Assembly: GCA_002345845.1 (NCBI GenBank) | Contig: DDWF01000322.1 | Location: 20,895-39,544, forward strand | Reading direction: 5' to 3' | Source: Betaproteobacteria bacterium UBA2293 | GTDB lineage: Bacteria; Pseudomonadota; Gammaproteobacteria; Burkholderiales; Rhodocyclaceae | Length of the DNA stretch: 18,650 nt | Part shown: in pieces, positions 7,712 to 14,170 of the stretch | Layout: each line of letters begins with the position of its first letter | Numbering within the stretch: position 1 is the first letter of the stretch | Program-made: the position numbers and the translations under genes | Notes under the pieces: model-generated | Database searches by the model: none | What the model saw: only the letters and a program-made list of their open reading frames with translations | What the model was told of the DNA's origin: nothing

Positions 7712-8874
7712 CAGAAACCGATGCGCGCGGCGCGCGAGGTGAAGAAAATGCCGGACGGACTGTCGGCGGCGATCTCGCCCAAGCGGGTGAAACTGGCCGT
7801 GTCGTATATGAGAACTTTATGATCGTCGCGCGCCGAAAGCCAGATGTTTTCGCCGCGCGGCGTGAATTCCATGTGCAGGATGCCCTTGCCCGGCGCGAAG
7901 GCATGTACCACCTTGCCGGCCAGGGTATCAATGACGTCCATCTTGCCGTTGTCGGGGAAGGCGAAATTGACCCACACCTGGCGCCCGTCCGGCCGCGCCA
8001 TGACGAACACCGGCTGGCCGCGCACCGGAATGCGGCCGACTTCCTTCCAGGTCGCCACATCGACGACCAGCACCTCATGCCGGCCGATCGCCGGCAGGTA
8101 GGCCTTGCCCTGCGCCACCGACCAGCCGCGCAGATGCGGCATCTTGAACACCGGCAGTTTTTCTTCGCCGCGGCCGTAGTTTTCCAGGATCTTGCGAGCG
8201 CCCTTCTCCGGCTGCCACAGGTCGAGCATGGCGACGCCATCCTCGCCGAACAGGCCGGCCAGAAAGTAGCGTCCATCAGGCGTCACCAGCCCGTCGTAGG
8301 GCTGCTTGCCGGCCGGATAGCGCTGCGTCGTCGGCCGGCGCGGATCGGTGAAGTCGCTGACCCAGATCTCGCCGCCGTCGAACAGCGCATAGACGAACTT
8401 GTTGCCCGGCGAGTCGGCCAGACCGACGACCTTGGAGAACTGGCCCGGCGCATATTCGGCCGGCACTTCGGACAGCAGTTCCAGCGTCTCGGCATCGAAA
8501 GCCTTGATGCCGCCTGGCGAGTAGTTTTGGGCGACGACGATGCGGCCATCCTGGGAAATCGAGCCACCGATGGCGTTGCCGGCCTGGATCACGCGCTTGA
8601 CGATCGTGCCTGCCAGCAGGTCGATCTTGGTCAGCCCGCCATCACGGCCAAAGATGTAGGCATAGCGGCCGTCACGGCTATAGACGGCAGAAGCATGCGA
8701 CAGGTCGCCAAGGCCGGCGATGCGCGCATAGGGCTGGCGCGCACTGGTATTGACCAGGGTCACGTGACCGCTGGCGCGCTCGATGACCAGGCCGAGATCG
8801 CCGGTGCCGCGCAGTTGTGGTCCAGCGCAGGCGCTCAGCAGCGCGGCGAGGAAAAGGGTCAGGATCAGTTTCAT
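7711..8874 (-). CDS. nirF: NirF, haem d1 biosynthesis lipoprotein
   Basis: This 387-residue protein has a lipoprotein signal (MKLILTLFLAALLSAC, lipobox LSAC, lipidated Cys16) followed by an eight-bladed propeller-type domain related to the d1 domain of NirS (compare LSHASAVYSRDGRYAYIFGRDG with the NirS stretch around its His193). His60 in that stretch aligns with the d1-ligand His of NirS and is the candidate for the functionally important NirF histidine. NirF acts in the periplasm in the last steps of haem d1 formation and has been described as a dihydro-haem d1 dehydrogenase. The ATG at 8874 overlaps the nirC stop as ATGA. The open frame continues upstream to 9078, but that part lies in nirC and lacks a signal peptide. 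Confidence 0.93.
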   Translation of the reverse strand: MKLILTLFLAALLSACAGPQLRGTGDLGLVIERASGHVTLVNTSARQPYARIAGLGDLSHASAVYSRDGRYAYIFGRDGGLTKIDLLAGTIVKRVIQAGNAIGGSISQDGRIVVAQNYSPGGIKAFDAETLELLSEVPAEYAPGQFSKVVGLADSPGNKFVYALFDGGEIWVSDFTDPRRPTTQRYPAGKQPYDGLVTPDGRYFLAGLFGEDGVAMLDLWQPEKGARKILENYGRGEEKLPVFKMPHLRGWSVAQGKAYLPAIGRHEVLVVDVATWKEVGRIPVRGQPVFVMARPDGRQVWVNFAFPDNGKMDVIDTLAGKVVHAFAPGKGILHMEFTPRGENIWLSARDDHKVLIYDTASFTRLGEIAADSPSGIFFTSRAARIGF

Positions 8875-9191
8875 TGGGGGAACTCGCTCATCAGTTTGTC
8901 GACGATCCATTGCGCTTCGGCTTCGGACATGAACTGCTTCCACGGCGGCATCGGCGTACCCGGCCGGCCATAGTAAATGGTTGCCGCCAGACCCTCGGCC
9001 GGCTTGTCGCGCAGGTTGGCCGGCAGCAGCGGCGGACCAAGGCCGCCCTGCAGGGTCATGCCGTGGCAGGAACCGCAATCCTGACGCACCAGATGCACCA
9101 GTTCCTTCTGCCGCTCGGGCGCCGGCTCGTTGGCCCAGGCCGCAGTCGCCGCCAGCAGCGCCACCAGCGGCAGCAATTTATTCGGTGACAA
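8871..9191 (-). CDS. nirC: NirC, small periplasmic monohaem cytochrome c
   Basis: This 106-residue precursor has a signal peptide (KLLPLVALLAATAAWA, cleavage near residue 20) and one class I haem c site, CGSCH at 39-43. Met81 and Met88 (PGTPMPPWKQFM) are the candidates for the distal ligand. It fits NirC, a small cytochrome of nir operons that is thought to pass electrons to NirS or to act in d1 maturation with NirF. The start is probably TTG at 9191: a GGGGAAG stretch lies just upstream, and only this start gives a full signal peptide. It overlaps the end of the cupredoxin gene by 14 nt. Its stop overlaps the nirF start (ATGA). The NirC assignment, rather than NirM-like c551, rests on operon position next to nirF. 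Confidence 0.85.
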   Translation of the reverse strand: MSPNKLLPLVALLAATAAWANEPAPERQKELVHLVRQDCGSCHGMTLQGGLGPPLLPANLRDKPAEGLAATIYYGRPGTPMPPWKQFMSEAEAQWIVDKLMSEFPQ

Positions 9192-9528
9192 GCACTTCCC
9201 CTTTCATTTCCGGGTGCGGGCCGCACTGGTAGGCATAGCGCCCCGGCTTCTCGAAACGTCGCTCCCAGTGTTCGCCGGGGAACAGGCGCTCGGACTCGAG
9301 GCCGTTTTCATCGGGAAACTGCACCGAGTGACTGGTGCGTTTCTCACGATTGATCCAGCGCACGCTGTCGCCGGCCTGGATAGCCACCGACGGCGGTGCG
9401 AAGCGGTAATCGGCGATGCCCACTTCGACAGTCGTCTGTGCCATCGCCACCAGCGAAAAGAGCGCCAGCAGAACCGGCGCTCCCTGCGAGAGCCGCCATC
9501 CGCACTGCGCGATGACAGCAGGCGACAT
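9178..9528 (-). CDS. Amicyanin-like type 1 copper protein (cupredoxin)
   Basis: This 116-residue precursor has a signal peptide ending near MAQTT (about residue 30). The mature domain of about 86 residues has plastocyanin-family features: YRFAPPSVAIQAGDSVRWIN, then His67 in SHSVQF, and a copper loop with Cys102, His105 and Met108 (CGPHPEM). All four type 1 copper ligands are present. The Cys-x2-His-x2-Met spacing is that of amicyanin, shorter than in plastocyanin or pseudoazurin. It should be a periplasmic one-electron carrier. Its place between nirS and nirC, where cytochrome c551 (NirM) often sits, suggests it donates electrons to NirS or shuttles for NirF/NirC; this is inference. The ATG at 9528 lies 6 nt after the preceding stop, with no strong Shine-Dalgarno sequence. 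Confidence 0.87.
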   Translation of the reverse strand: MSPAVIAQCGWRLSQGAPVLLALFSLVAMAQTTVEVGIADYRFAPPSVAIQAGDSVRWINREKRTSHSVQFPDENGLESERLFPGEHWERRFEKPGRYAYQCGPHPEMKGEVLVTE

Positions 9529-9534
9529 GATGCG

Positions 9535-10371
9535 TTATTGCTTGACGGCCTTGACGTCGCCGTCCGCGCCCAGGCCGATGGTCTGGTTGAAGGACACGTG
9601 GTGGAAACGACCACCGGCATTGTCGGCATGGATGGCAACACCGAAGGTGACGGCCTTGCCGGCGGCGAGCGCGGCGTTGCCGGCCAGCTTGCGGGTGAAG
9701 GTTACCGTGTAGGTGTCACCGGCCTTGGCGCCTTCGGCCTTGGCCCCGGCCTTGCCGCCTTCCATGGCGCGCTTGTCGGCGACGCTGCCGTCGAAGGACT
9801 TGCCGCTGCTCCGCCACTGCATCAGGTCGAAAGCGCCGCCCTTGACGTACTTGGTCTTCTTGTCGTCGGCCCCCGGCATGGTGCGGGCATCCTGGTGGCA
9901 GGTGGCCCAGCAGCCGATCTGCTCGCCCATCGGCACTTGCGCGTTGGGGAACATCAGGCTGGCCTTGACTTCGTTTTCCTTGTCCGACTTGTCGGCGCCG
10001 CCGGCCGGCGCCTTGAAGGTCAGGCGGACATACAGGTTGGTGGCATCGTAGGCGGCCTGGACGCCGACCGGATAGGTACCGACCTTGGGTGCGCCCTTGG
10101 GCTCCAGCTCCTTGCTCTGCAGACGCTTGATATCGAGGCTCAGCTTGCCATCCTCGATGTGGCAACCGGCGCAGGTCTCGCCCTTCTTCAGGCCGCTGGC
10201 ACCGCTGTGCTCGCCCTTGCCCTGAACCCATTCGACCGGCGTCACACCGGGGTGGAAAACATGAATGTCGGTCTTCGGCACCTTGCTCCAGTCAGGAGCG
10301 GCGAAAGCCAGGGAACTGCCGGCAGCCATCAGGGCACCAAGCACGGCCAGGGATATGGAATTCTTTTTCAT
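9535..10371 (-). CDS. Periplasmic c-type cytochrome, c-552/ethylbenzene-dehydrogenase-like haem-binding family
   Basis: This 278-residue precursor has a signal peptide (MKKNSISLAVLGALMAAGSSLAFA, cleavage near residue 24). A standard haem c site CAGCH lies at 67-71. A second Cys-His motif, CWATCH (154-159), has three residues between the cysteines. The region from about 95 on (YPVGVQAAYDATNLYVRLTFK ... FGVAIHADNAGGRFHHVSFN) has the beta-sandwich pattern of the c-552/DMSO-reductase gamma-type haem-binding domain (EB_dh). A Lys/Ala/Gly-rich stretch (about 205-225) is low complexity. Pseudomonas stutzeri carries a dihaem cytochrome c-552 (NirB) in its nir cluster, and this may be its counterpart; I am not certain. 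It probably passes electrons in nitrite respiration. I prefer the ATG at 10371 over the TTG at 10380 because GAGGAG lies 10 nt upstream of it. Confidence 0.83.
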   Translation of the reverse strand: MKKNSISLAVLGALMAAGSSLAFAAPDWSKVPKTDIHVFHPGVTPVEWVQGKGEHSGASGLKKGETCAGCHIEDGKLSLDIKRLQSKELEPKGAPKVGTYPVGVQAAYDATNLYVRLTFKAPAGGADKSDKENEVKASLMFPNAQVPMGEQIGCWATCHQDARTMPGADDKKTKYVKGGAFDLMQWRSSGKSFDGSVADKRAMEGGKAGAKAEGAKAGDTYTVTFTRKLAGNAALAAGKAVTFGVAIHADNAGGRFHHVSFNQTIGLGADGDVKAVKQ

Positions 10372-10449
10372 CGTGGTCAATCTCCTCAGGAGTTGTCGAT
10401 TCCGGCGGCTACTACTACCGCCAGCAATACAGTATCTGACGCTGGATAT

Positions 10450-10475
10450 GCTACGGGGGCTTGCGCCCCCGTAGC
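10450..10475 (-). terminator. Strong stem-loop in the nirS to cytochrome intergenic gap
   Basis: Perfect 11-bp inverted repeat GCTACGGGGGC / GCCCCCGTAGC around the loop TTGC, about 30 nt after the nirS stop and 79 nt before the next start. No U-tract follows on the minus strand. It is therefore more likely a partial terminator or a 3' stabilising structure for nirS mRNA than a full stop. It lies in the one long gap of this otherwise tightly packed operon. Confidence 0.6.
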
Positions 10476-10505
10476 TTTATGGCAGATCAAGAAATCCGCA
10501 GGCGC

Positions 10506-12185
10506 TTAGTAGATGTCGTGTTGCGTGTTGTAGACATTGAACTTGCCGGTCGGCGTGATCATCTTCGGATCGGTGATCACCTTCTTGACCTTCAGCGTCG
10601 CGTCGTCATAGACAACGATGGCCGACTGGTCGGTCTTGCCGCCCCACAGCGAGATCCAGACTTCCTTGCCATCAGCCGAATATTCCGGATGGACAGCGCG
10701 CTTGGTTGCCTTGGTCGGCGGCAGGCCGGAGTCCTTGGCGACGTTGAGCACGGCCTTCGGCTTCGACAGGTCGTTCATGTCCCAGACGGCGACCGATTCG
10801 GCCAGATCCTTGTCCGGATTCTGCGGTGCATCGGCCCAGAAGTGCTTGGACACCGGATGCGTCTTGACGAACAGGTTGCCCGGCACGTGCTTGATTTCCT
10901 GCACGACCTTCCAGTTGTACTCCTTGTACTGGGCGAACTTCGGATCGTCGGATGGCGTCGAGATCAGGGTCACGACATCGGCACCAAGGTGACCGGTAGC
11001 CCAGACGGGGCCGAACTTCGGATGGACGAAGTTGGCGCCGCGACCCGGGTGCGGAATCTTGGCGACGTCGACCAGGGCAGCCAGCTTGCCTTCCTTGGTA
11101 TCGACCGCGGCGATCTTGTTGGAGGCGTTGGCAGCCACCAGGAAGTAGCGCTTGGAAGCATCCCAGCCGCCGTCATGGAGGAACTTGGCGGAAGCGATGG
11201 TGGTCGTCTTCAGGTTTTCGATGTCGGAATAATCGACCAGCAGGATCTGCCCGGTTTCCTTGATGTTCACCACCCATTCCGGCTTGATGAAGGAGGAAAC
11301 GATGGAGGCGACGCGCGGTTCCGGATGGTATTCACCGTCAACCGTCATGCCGCGAGTGGACACGACCTTGCGCGGCTTCAGCGTTTCGCCATCCATGATC
11401 ACGTACTGCGGCGGCCAGTAGGAACCGGCGATGGCGTACTTGTCCTCGAAACCGGCGAACTTGGAGGTATCGACCGAGCGGGCGTCGAAACCGATCTTCA
11501 GTTCGGCGACAACAGCCGGTTTTTCCATCCACAGGTCAATCAGCGACAGGCGGCCGTCGCGACCGATCACGTAAACATAGCGGCCGGAAGCCGACAGACG
11601 GGAAATATGCACGGCATAGCCGGTCTTGACGATGCTGCGGATTTCCTTGGTATCGCCGTCGATCAGGGCCACTTCGCCGGTGTCACGCAGGGTCACCGAG
11701 AAGATGTTCTTCAGGTTGAACTTGTTCATCTGCTTGGTCGGACGCTTGTCGACCGGGACGATCAGCTTCCACGAATCCATCGTGTCCTTGAGGCTGTACT
11801 CCGGCGGCACATCCGGCGTGTTCTGGATGTACTTGGAGATCAGGCTGATTTCTTCCTTGGTCAGGATGTCGTCGAAGTTGACCATGCCGCCGTCGGTGCC
11901 ATAACCGATGATCTTTTCCAGACGGTTCTGGCCAAGCTTCAGCGTACCGCCCTCGGTCACCTTGCCATCCTTGTCCTTCTTCGACCAGTGCGGCTCCAGG
12001 TTCTTGCCGGTGGCGCCCTTGCGCAGCACACCGTGACAGCCGGCGCAGCGCTCGAAATAAATCTTCTTGGCCTGTTCCTTCTCGGCCGCGCTCATCTCCA
12101 GGTTCTTCGCCCCCTGAGCAAAGGCGGAACCCATGGCCAGACTGACGGCCGACAACGCAAGCATCCCCACAAAGCTTCTTTTCAT
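10506..12185 (-). CDS. nirS: Cytochrome cd1 nitrite reductase NirS
   Basis: NirS is the periplasmic enzyme that reduces nitrite to nitric oxide, the key step of denitrification. The 559-residue precursor has a signal peptide (MKRSFVGMLALSAVSLAMGSAFA). A haem c domain follows with RCAGCHGVLRKGATG (Cys47, Cys50, His51), then the eight-bladed d1 propeller. His193 (VHISRLSASGRY) is the likely d1 iron ligand. His337 (FLHDGGWD) and His379 (PHPGRG), 42 residues apart, match the two catalytic distal histidines. The C-terminus TPTGKFNVYNTQHDIY is typical of NirS and argues against the related NirN. The ATG at 12185 follows TAGGAGAG at good spacing; the longer open frame to 12242 lacks a signal peptide. 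It is the first gene of the minus-strand operon, with an FNR/DNR-type box 91 nt upstream. Confidence 0.97.
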   Translation of the reverse strand: MKRSFVGMLALSAVSLAMGSAFAQGAKNLEMSAAEKEQAKKIYFERCAGCHGVLRKGATGKNLEPHWSKKDKDGKVTEGGTLKLGQNRLEKIIGYGTDGGMVNFDDILTKEEISLISKYIQNTPDVPPEYSLKDTMDSWKLIVPVDKRPTKQMNKFNLKNIFSVTLRDTGEVALIDGDTKEIRSIVKTGYAVHISRLSASGRYVYVIGRDGRLSLIDLWMEKPAVVAELKIGFDARSVDTSKFAGFEDKYAIAGSYWPPQYVIMDGETLKPRKVVSTRGMTVDGEYHPEPRVASIVSSFIKPEWVVNIKETGQILLVDYSDIENLKTTTIASAKFLHDGGWDASKRYFLVAANASNKIAAVDTKEGKLAALVDVAKIPHPGRGANFVHPKFGPVWATGHLGADVVTLISTPSDDPKFAQYKEYNWKVVQEIKHVPGNLFVKTHPVSKHFWADAPQNPDKDLAESVAVWDMNDLSKPKAVLNVAKDSGLPPTKATKRAVHPEYSADGKEVWISLWGGKTDQSAIVVYDDATLKVKKVITDPKMITPTGKFNVYNTQHDIY

Positions 12186-12269
12186 CTTTTCTCTCCTAGA
12201 ACAAACAAAAAAGCGTTCAAACCCCCAACGCGATGGACGCAAGGTTGAACCGCGGAAGGCCTTCCATCC

Positions 12270-12283
12270 TTGATTCCCATCAA
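12270..12283. promoter_or_regulatory. FNR/DNR (Anr)-type binding site between nirS and the divergent methyltransferase gene
   Basis: TTGATTCCCATCAA is an exact match to the palindrome TTGAT-N4-ATCAA bound by the FNR/ANR/DNR/NNR family. Its centre is about 91 nt from the nirS start and 166 nt from the nirE/cobA start. This leaves room for a class II promoter (site at -41.5) on either strand. On the minus side the -10 region would lie near 12242-12247 and is weak. On the plus side TGATAT at 12307-12312 has the right spacing. It implies induction by low oxygen and/or nitric oxide. The symmetric site may serve both directions. Confidence 0.88.
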
Positions 12284-12442
12284 GCTTTTAAAGCATCGAA
12301 AAACCCTGATATTCATGCACTTATAGTCACAAGTAAGTAAGCAACTAGTTCTTTGGTTGTAGTCCGGTGCAATCATTGACCTGGTGCTATTGGCAGGCCC
12401 CGGTCAGCGCATTAGGATGGCCGCGAGAATCAGGGAGAGAGC

Positions 12443-13204
12443 ATGCAAACCACGAACACACTGGAAAAAGGCAAGGTCTGGCTGGTCGGTGCCGGCCCCG
12501 GCGACCCGGAACTGCTGACGGTCAAGGCCGCCCGCCTGATCGCTGCCGCCGATGCGCTGGTCTACGATCATCTGGTCGGCGACGGCATCATCGATCTGGC
12601 CCGCCCCGACGCCCGGCGCATCTACGCCGGCAAGGAGGCCTCGAAACATACCCTGCCACAGGATTCGATCAACCAGCTGCTCGTCGAGCTGGCCAGCGAA
12701 GGCCTTTCGGTGGTTCGCCTCAAGGGCGGCGACCCCTTCATCTTCGGCCGCGGCGGCGAGGAACTGGAAACCCTGGTCGCTTCCGCCATCCCCTTCGAAG
12801 TCGTCCCCGGCGTCACCGCCGCCGCCGGCTGCGGCGCCTATTCCGGCTTCCCGCTGACGCATCGCGACCACGCCCAGGCCGTCACCTTCGTCACCGGCCA
12901 CCTCAAGGACGGCACCGTCAATCTCGACTGGCCCGCCCTGGCCCGCCCTTGCCACACCGTCGTCTTCTACATGGGCATCGGCGCCGCCAGCGAAATCTGT
13001 CGGCAGATGATCAACCATGGCCTGCCCTCGCTGACTCCAGCCGCCGTCGTCCGCAACGGCACCCAGCCGGACCAGCAGACAGTGCTCGCCACCCTCGGCA
13101 CCCTGCCGCAGCGCATCGAAGAAAGCGGCATCAAGCCGCCGGCGCTAATCGTCGTCGGCAGCGTCGTCAAGCTCCACGAAAAACTCAGCTGGTTCGAAAA
13201 ATGA
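12443..13204 (+). CDS. nirE: Uroporphyrinogen-III C-methyltransferase (SUMT), NirE/CobA type
   Basis: SUMT uses two S-adenosylmethionine molecules to turn uroporphyrinogen III into precorrin-2 in the cytoplasm. Precorrin-2 is the branch point to sirohaem, cobalamin and haem d1. The 253-residue single-domain protein shows KVWLVGAGPGDPELLTVKA (11-29), VVRLKGGDPFIFGRGGEE (90-107), PGVTAAAGCGAYSGFPLTHRD and YMGIG (176-180), all family motifs. It has no CysG-type oxidase/ferrochelatase domain. Lying divergent to nirS across a shared FNR/DNR box, it is likely the NirE supplying d1 synthesis; sequence alone cannot exclude a general CobA role. The ATG at 12443 follows GGGAGAG. Its stop overlaps the next start (ATGA). 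Confidence 0.93.
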   Translation: MQTTNTLEKGKVWLVGAGPGDPELLTVKAARLIAAADALVYDHLVGDGIIDLARPDARRIYAGKEASKHTLPQDSINQLLVELASEGLSVVRLKGGDPFIFGRGGEELETLVASAIPFEVVPGVTAAAGCGAYSGFPLTHRDHAQAVTFVTGHLKDGTVNLDWPALARPCHTVVFYMGIGAASEICRQMINHGLPSLTPAAVVRNGTQPDQQTVLATLGTLPQRIEESGIKPPALIVVGSVVKLHEKLSWFEK

Positions 13205-13584
13205 AGAAAGCGCTCTGCCTGATCGCCGCCATTGTCGCCACACCGGCCTTTGCCTACACCGCCGACGAGCTGCGCGCCGACTGCCGGGCAGCAAAGGCTC
13301 TCTACGACGGCCAGCAGGGCAGCGACCTGCACGACAGTCTGCGCAGCACCCGCTGCATCGCCTATGTCGCCGGCTTCGCCGATGCCTTCGCCGTCAGCGA
13401 CTATCTGGCCGATAAGGTGGGCATCCGTCTTAACGCCTTCTGCCTGCCCAAGACAGAGAATCTCTCGCCCCTCCTCGTCCGTGCCGTCGTCGAACATCTC
13501 GACCGTCTGCCGTCGGCCGGCACTGCCAGCACCGCCACCCTGGTCGCCGGCGCTCTGTCGCGCAGCTTCCCCTGCCAGCAGTAG
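13201..13584 (+). CDS. Small secreted protein, Rap1a/Tai-like
   Basis: This 127-residue precursor has a clear signal peptide (MKKALCLIAAIVATPAFA, cleavage near residue 18). The mature part is helical with four cysteines (28, 52, 81, 125). The pattern is C...CIAYVAGFADAF...FCLP...VVEHLDRLP...LVAGALSRSFPC. This pattern, the size and the terminal FPC match the Rap1a/Tai domain, named after type VI secretion amidase immunity proteins. Most members in non-T6SS contexts have no known function. No effector gene is nearby, so an immunity role is not supported here. The ATG overlaps the methyltransferase stop (ATGA), so the two are translationally coupled. The cysteines could form two disulphides in the periplasm. 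Confidence 0.8.
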   Translation: MKKALCLIAAIVATPAFAYTADELRADCRAAKALYDGQQGSDLHDSLRSTRCIAYVAGFADAFAVSDYLADKVGIRLNAFCLPKTENLSPLLVRAVVEHLDRLPSAGTASTATLVAGALSRSFPCQQ

Positions 13585-13598
13585 CTGCCGGGATTCGC

Positions 13599-13627
13599 TT
13601 GAACCGGGCCGATGATTCGGGGATAAT
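13599..13627 (+). promoter_or_regulatory. Sigma-70 promoter of tRNA-Leu
   Basis: TTGAAC (13599-13604) and GATAAT (13622-13627) are separated by exactly 17 bp, a near-consensus -35/-10 pair. Transcription would start near 13634, about 7 nt before the mature tRNA 5' end. Confidence 0.75.
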
Positions 13628-13640
13628 CCGCGCTCGATTC

Positions 13641-13725
13641 GCCCCGATGGCGGAATCGGTAGACGCAGCGGATTCAAAATCCGCCGCCGAAAGGTGTGCC
13701 GGTTCGAGTCCGGCTCGGGGCACCA
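13641..13725 (+). tRNA. tRNA-Leu (anticodon CAA)
   Basis: This 85-nt class II tRNA has an encoded CCA end. The acceptor arms GCCCCGA and TCGGGGC pair perfectly. The anticodon stem GCGGA/TCCGC encloses the loop TTCAAAA, giving anticodon CAA, which reads UUG leucine codons. A long variable arm is present. The T arm is GCCGG-TTCGAGT-CCGGC. It stands alone between its own promoter and terminator. Confidence 0.96.
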
Positions 13726-13736
13726 GATAGCAGTTG

Positions 13737-13783
13737 AAAAAAGCCAGAACAGCCGGTTGTTGCCAGCGTTCTGGCCTTTTTTT
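13737..13783 (+). terminator. Rho-independent terminator of tRNA-Leu
   Basis: GCCAGAAC (13743-13750) pairs with GTTCTGGC (13768-13775), followed by CTTTTTTT. An A-rich run before the stem extends the base pairing. It starts 12-18 nt after the tRNA CCA end, the expected place. Confidence 0.85.
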
Positions 13784-14170
13784 CGTGCCGCCCGCGGCGA
13801 AGCATCGACGCCCCGCTGCGTTCACAGCTCCCGGCCAAACCATGGCCAGCCGTGACATCGGGGCAAAGATTCGGCATCATGGCGTTCCCGAAACGGATCA
13901 AGGACGTCGCGGGATCCCCCGATCCCGCCCTATGAGTTACCCGCACCACCCACTGTCGACCGGCGCCCTGCCGGCCCAATCTCGCCGGCTCAACCATCAT
14001 GGCCGGCACCAGCGCAATCCCGAAATCCATTGCCAGACAGCGCGCGTGAACGCCTGTCGGGGCCGTGATTTTCGCTTGCCCGCCTTCCCTGGCTACAGAC
14101 TCGCCCCCCTTTCCCCGGCACCCGCCGTGCCGGCGGCTGGCTGTTGCCTAAGCGTTTTGCGGAGAACACC
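13784..14170. other. Gap of about 390 nt without a convincing gene
   Basis: No open frame here has a start signal or family similarity. Two perfect or near-perfect hairpins are visible. The first is GCGGGATC/GATCCCGC with a CCCC loop (13909-13928). The second is a short GC-rich stem around CCGCC...GGCGG (about 14122-14137), just ahead of the CNNM/CorC gene's ribosome site. Neither has a U-tract. The region may be a long leader of the downstream gene or gene debris. No known riboswitch was recognised. Confidence 0.4.

Noticed and set aside
6797..7822. 341-codon plus-strand open frame opposite nirDL
   Set aside because: Antisense shadow; nirDL is supported by two complete Lrp/AsnC-type units and overlapping starts and stops.
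9130..10509. 459-codon plus-strand open frame across the cupredoxin and cytochrome genes
   Set aside because: It spans several well-supported minus-strand genes with signal peptides and metal sites, and shows no family features.
10461..12248. 595-codon plus-strand open frame opposite nirS
   Set aside because: nirS is certain on the minus strand with haem and d1 motifs. The plus-strand frame has no recognisable domain.
12367..13584. 405-codon plus-strand frame that runs through the methyltransferase region into the Rap1a/Tai-like gene
   Set aside because: Its N-terminal two thirds is Arg/Pro/His-rich out-of-frame translation of the SUMT gene. Only the last 127 codons, from the ATG at 13201, are real.
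13674..14030. Minus-strand frame ending in a GAPSRTRTGTPFGGGF-like sequence
   Set aside because: This is the familiar false protein made by translating the complement of a tRNA gene; here it covers tRNA-Leu.
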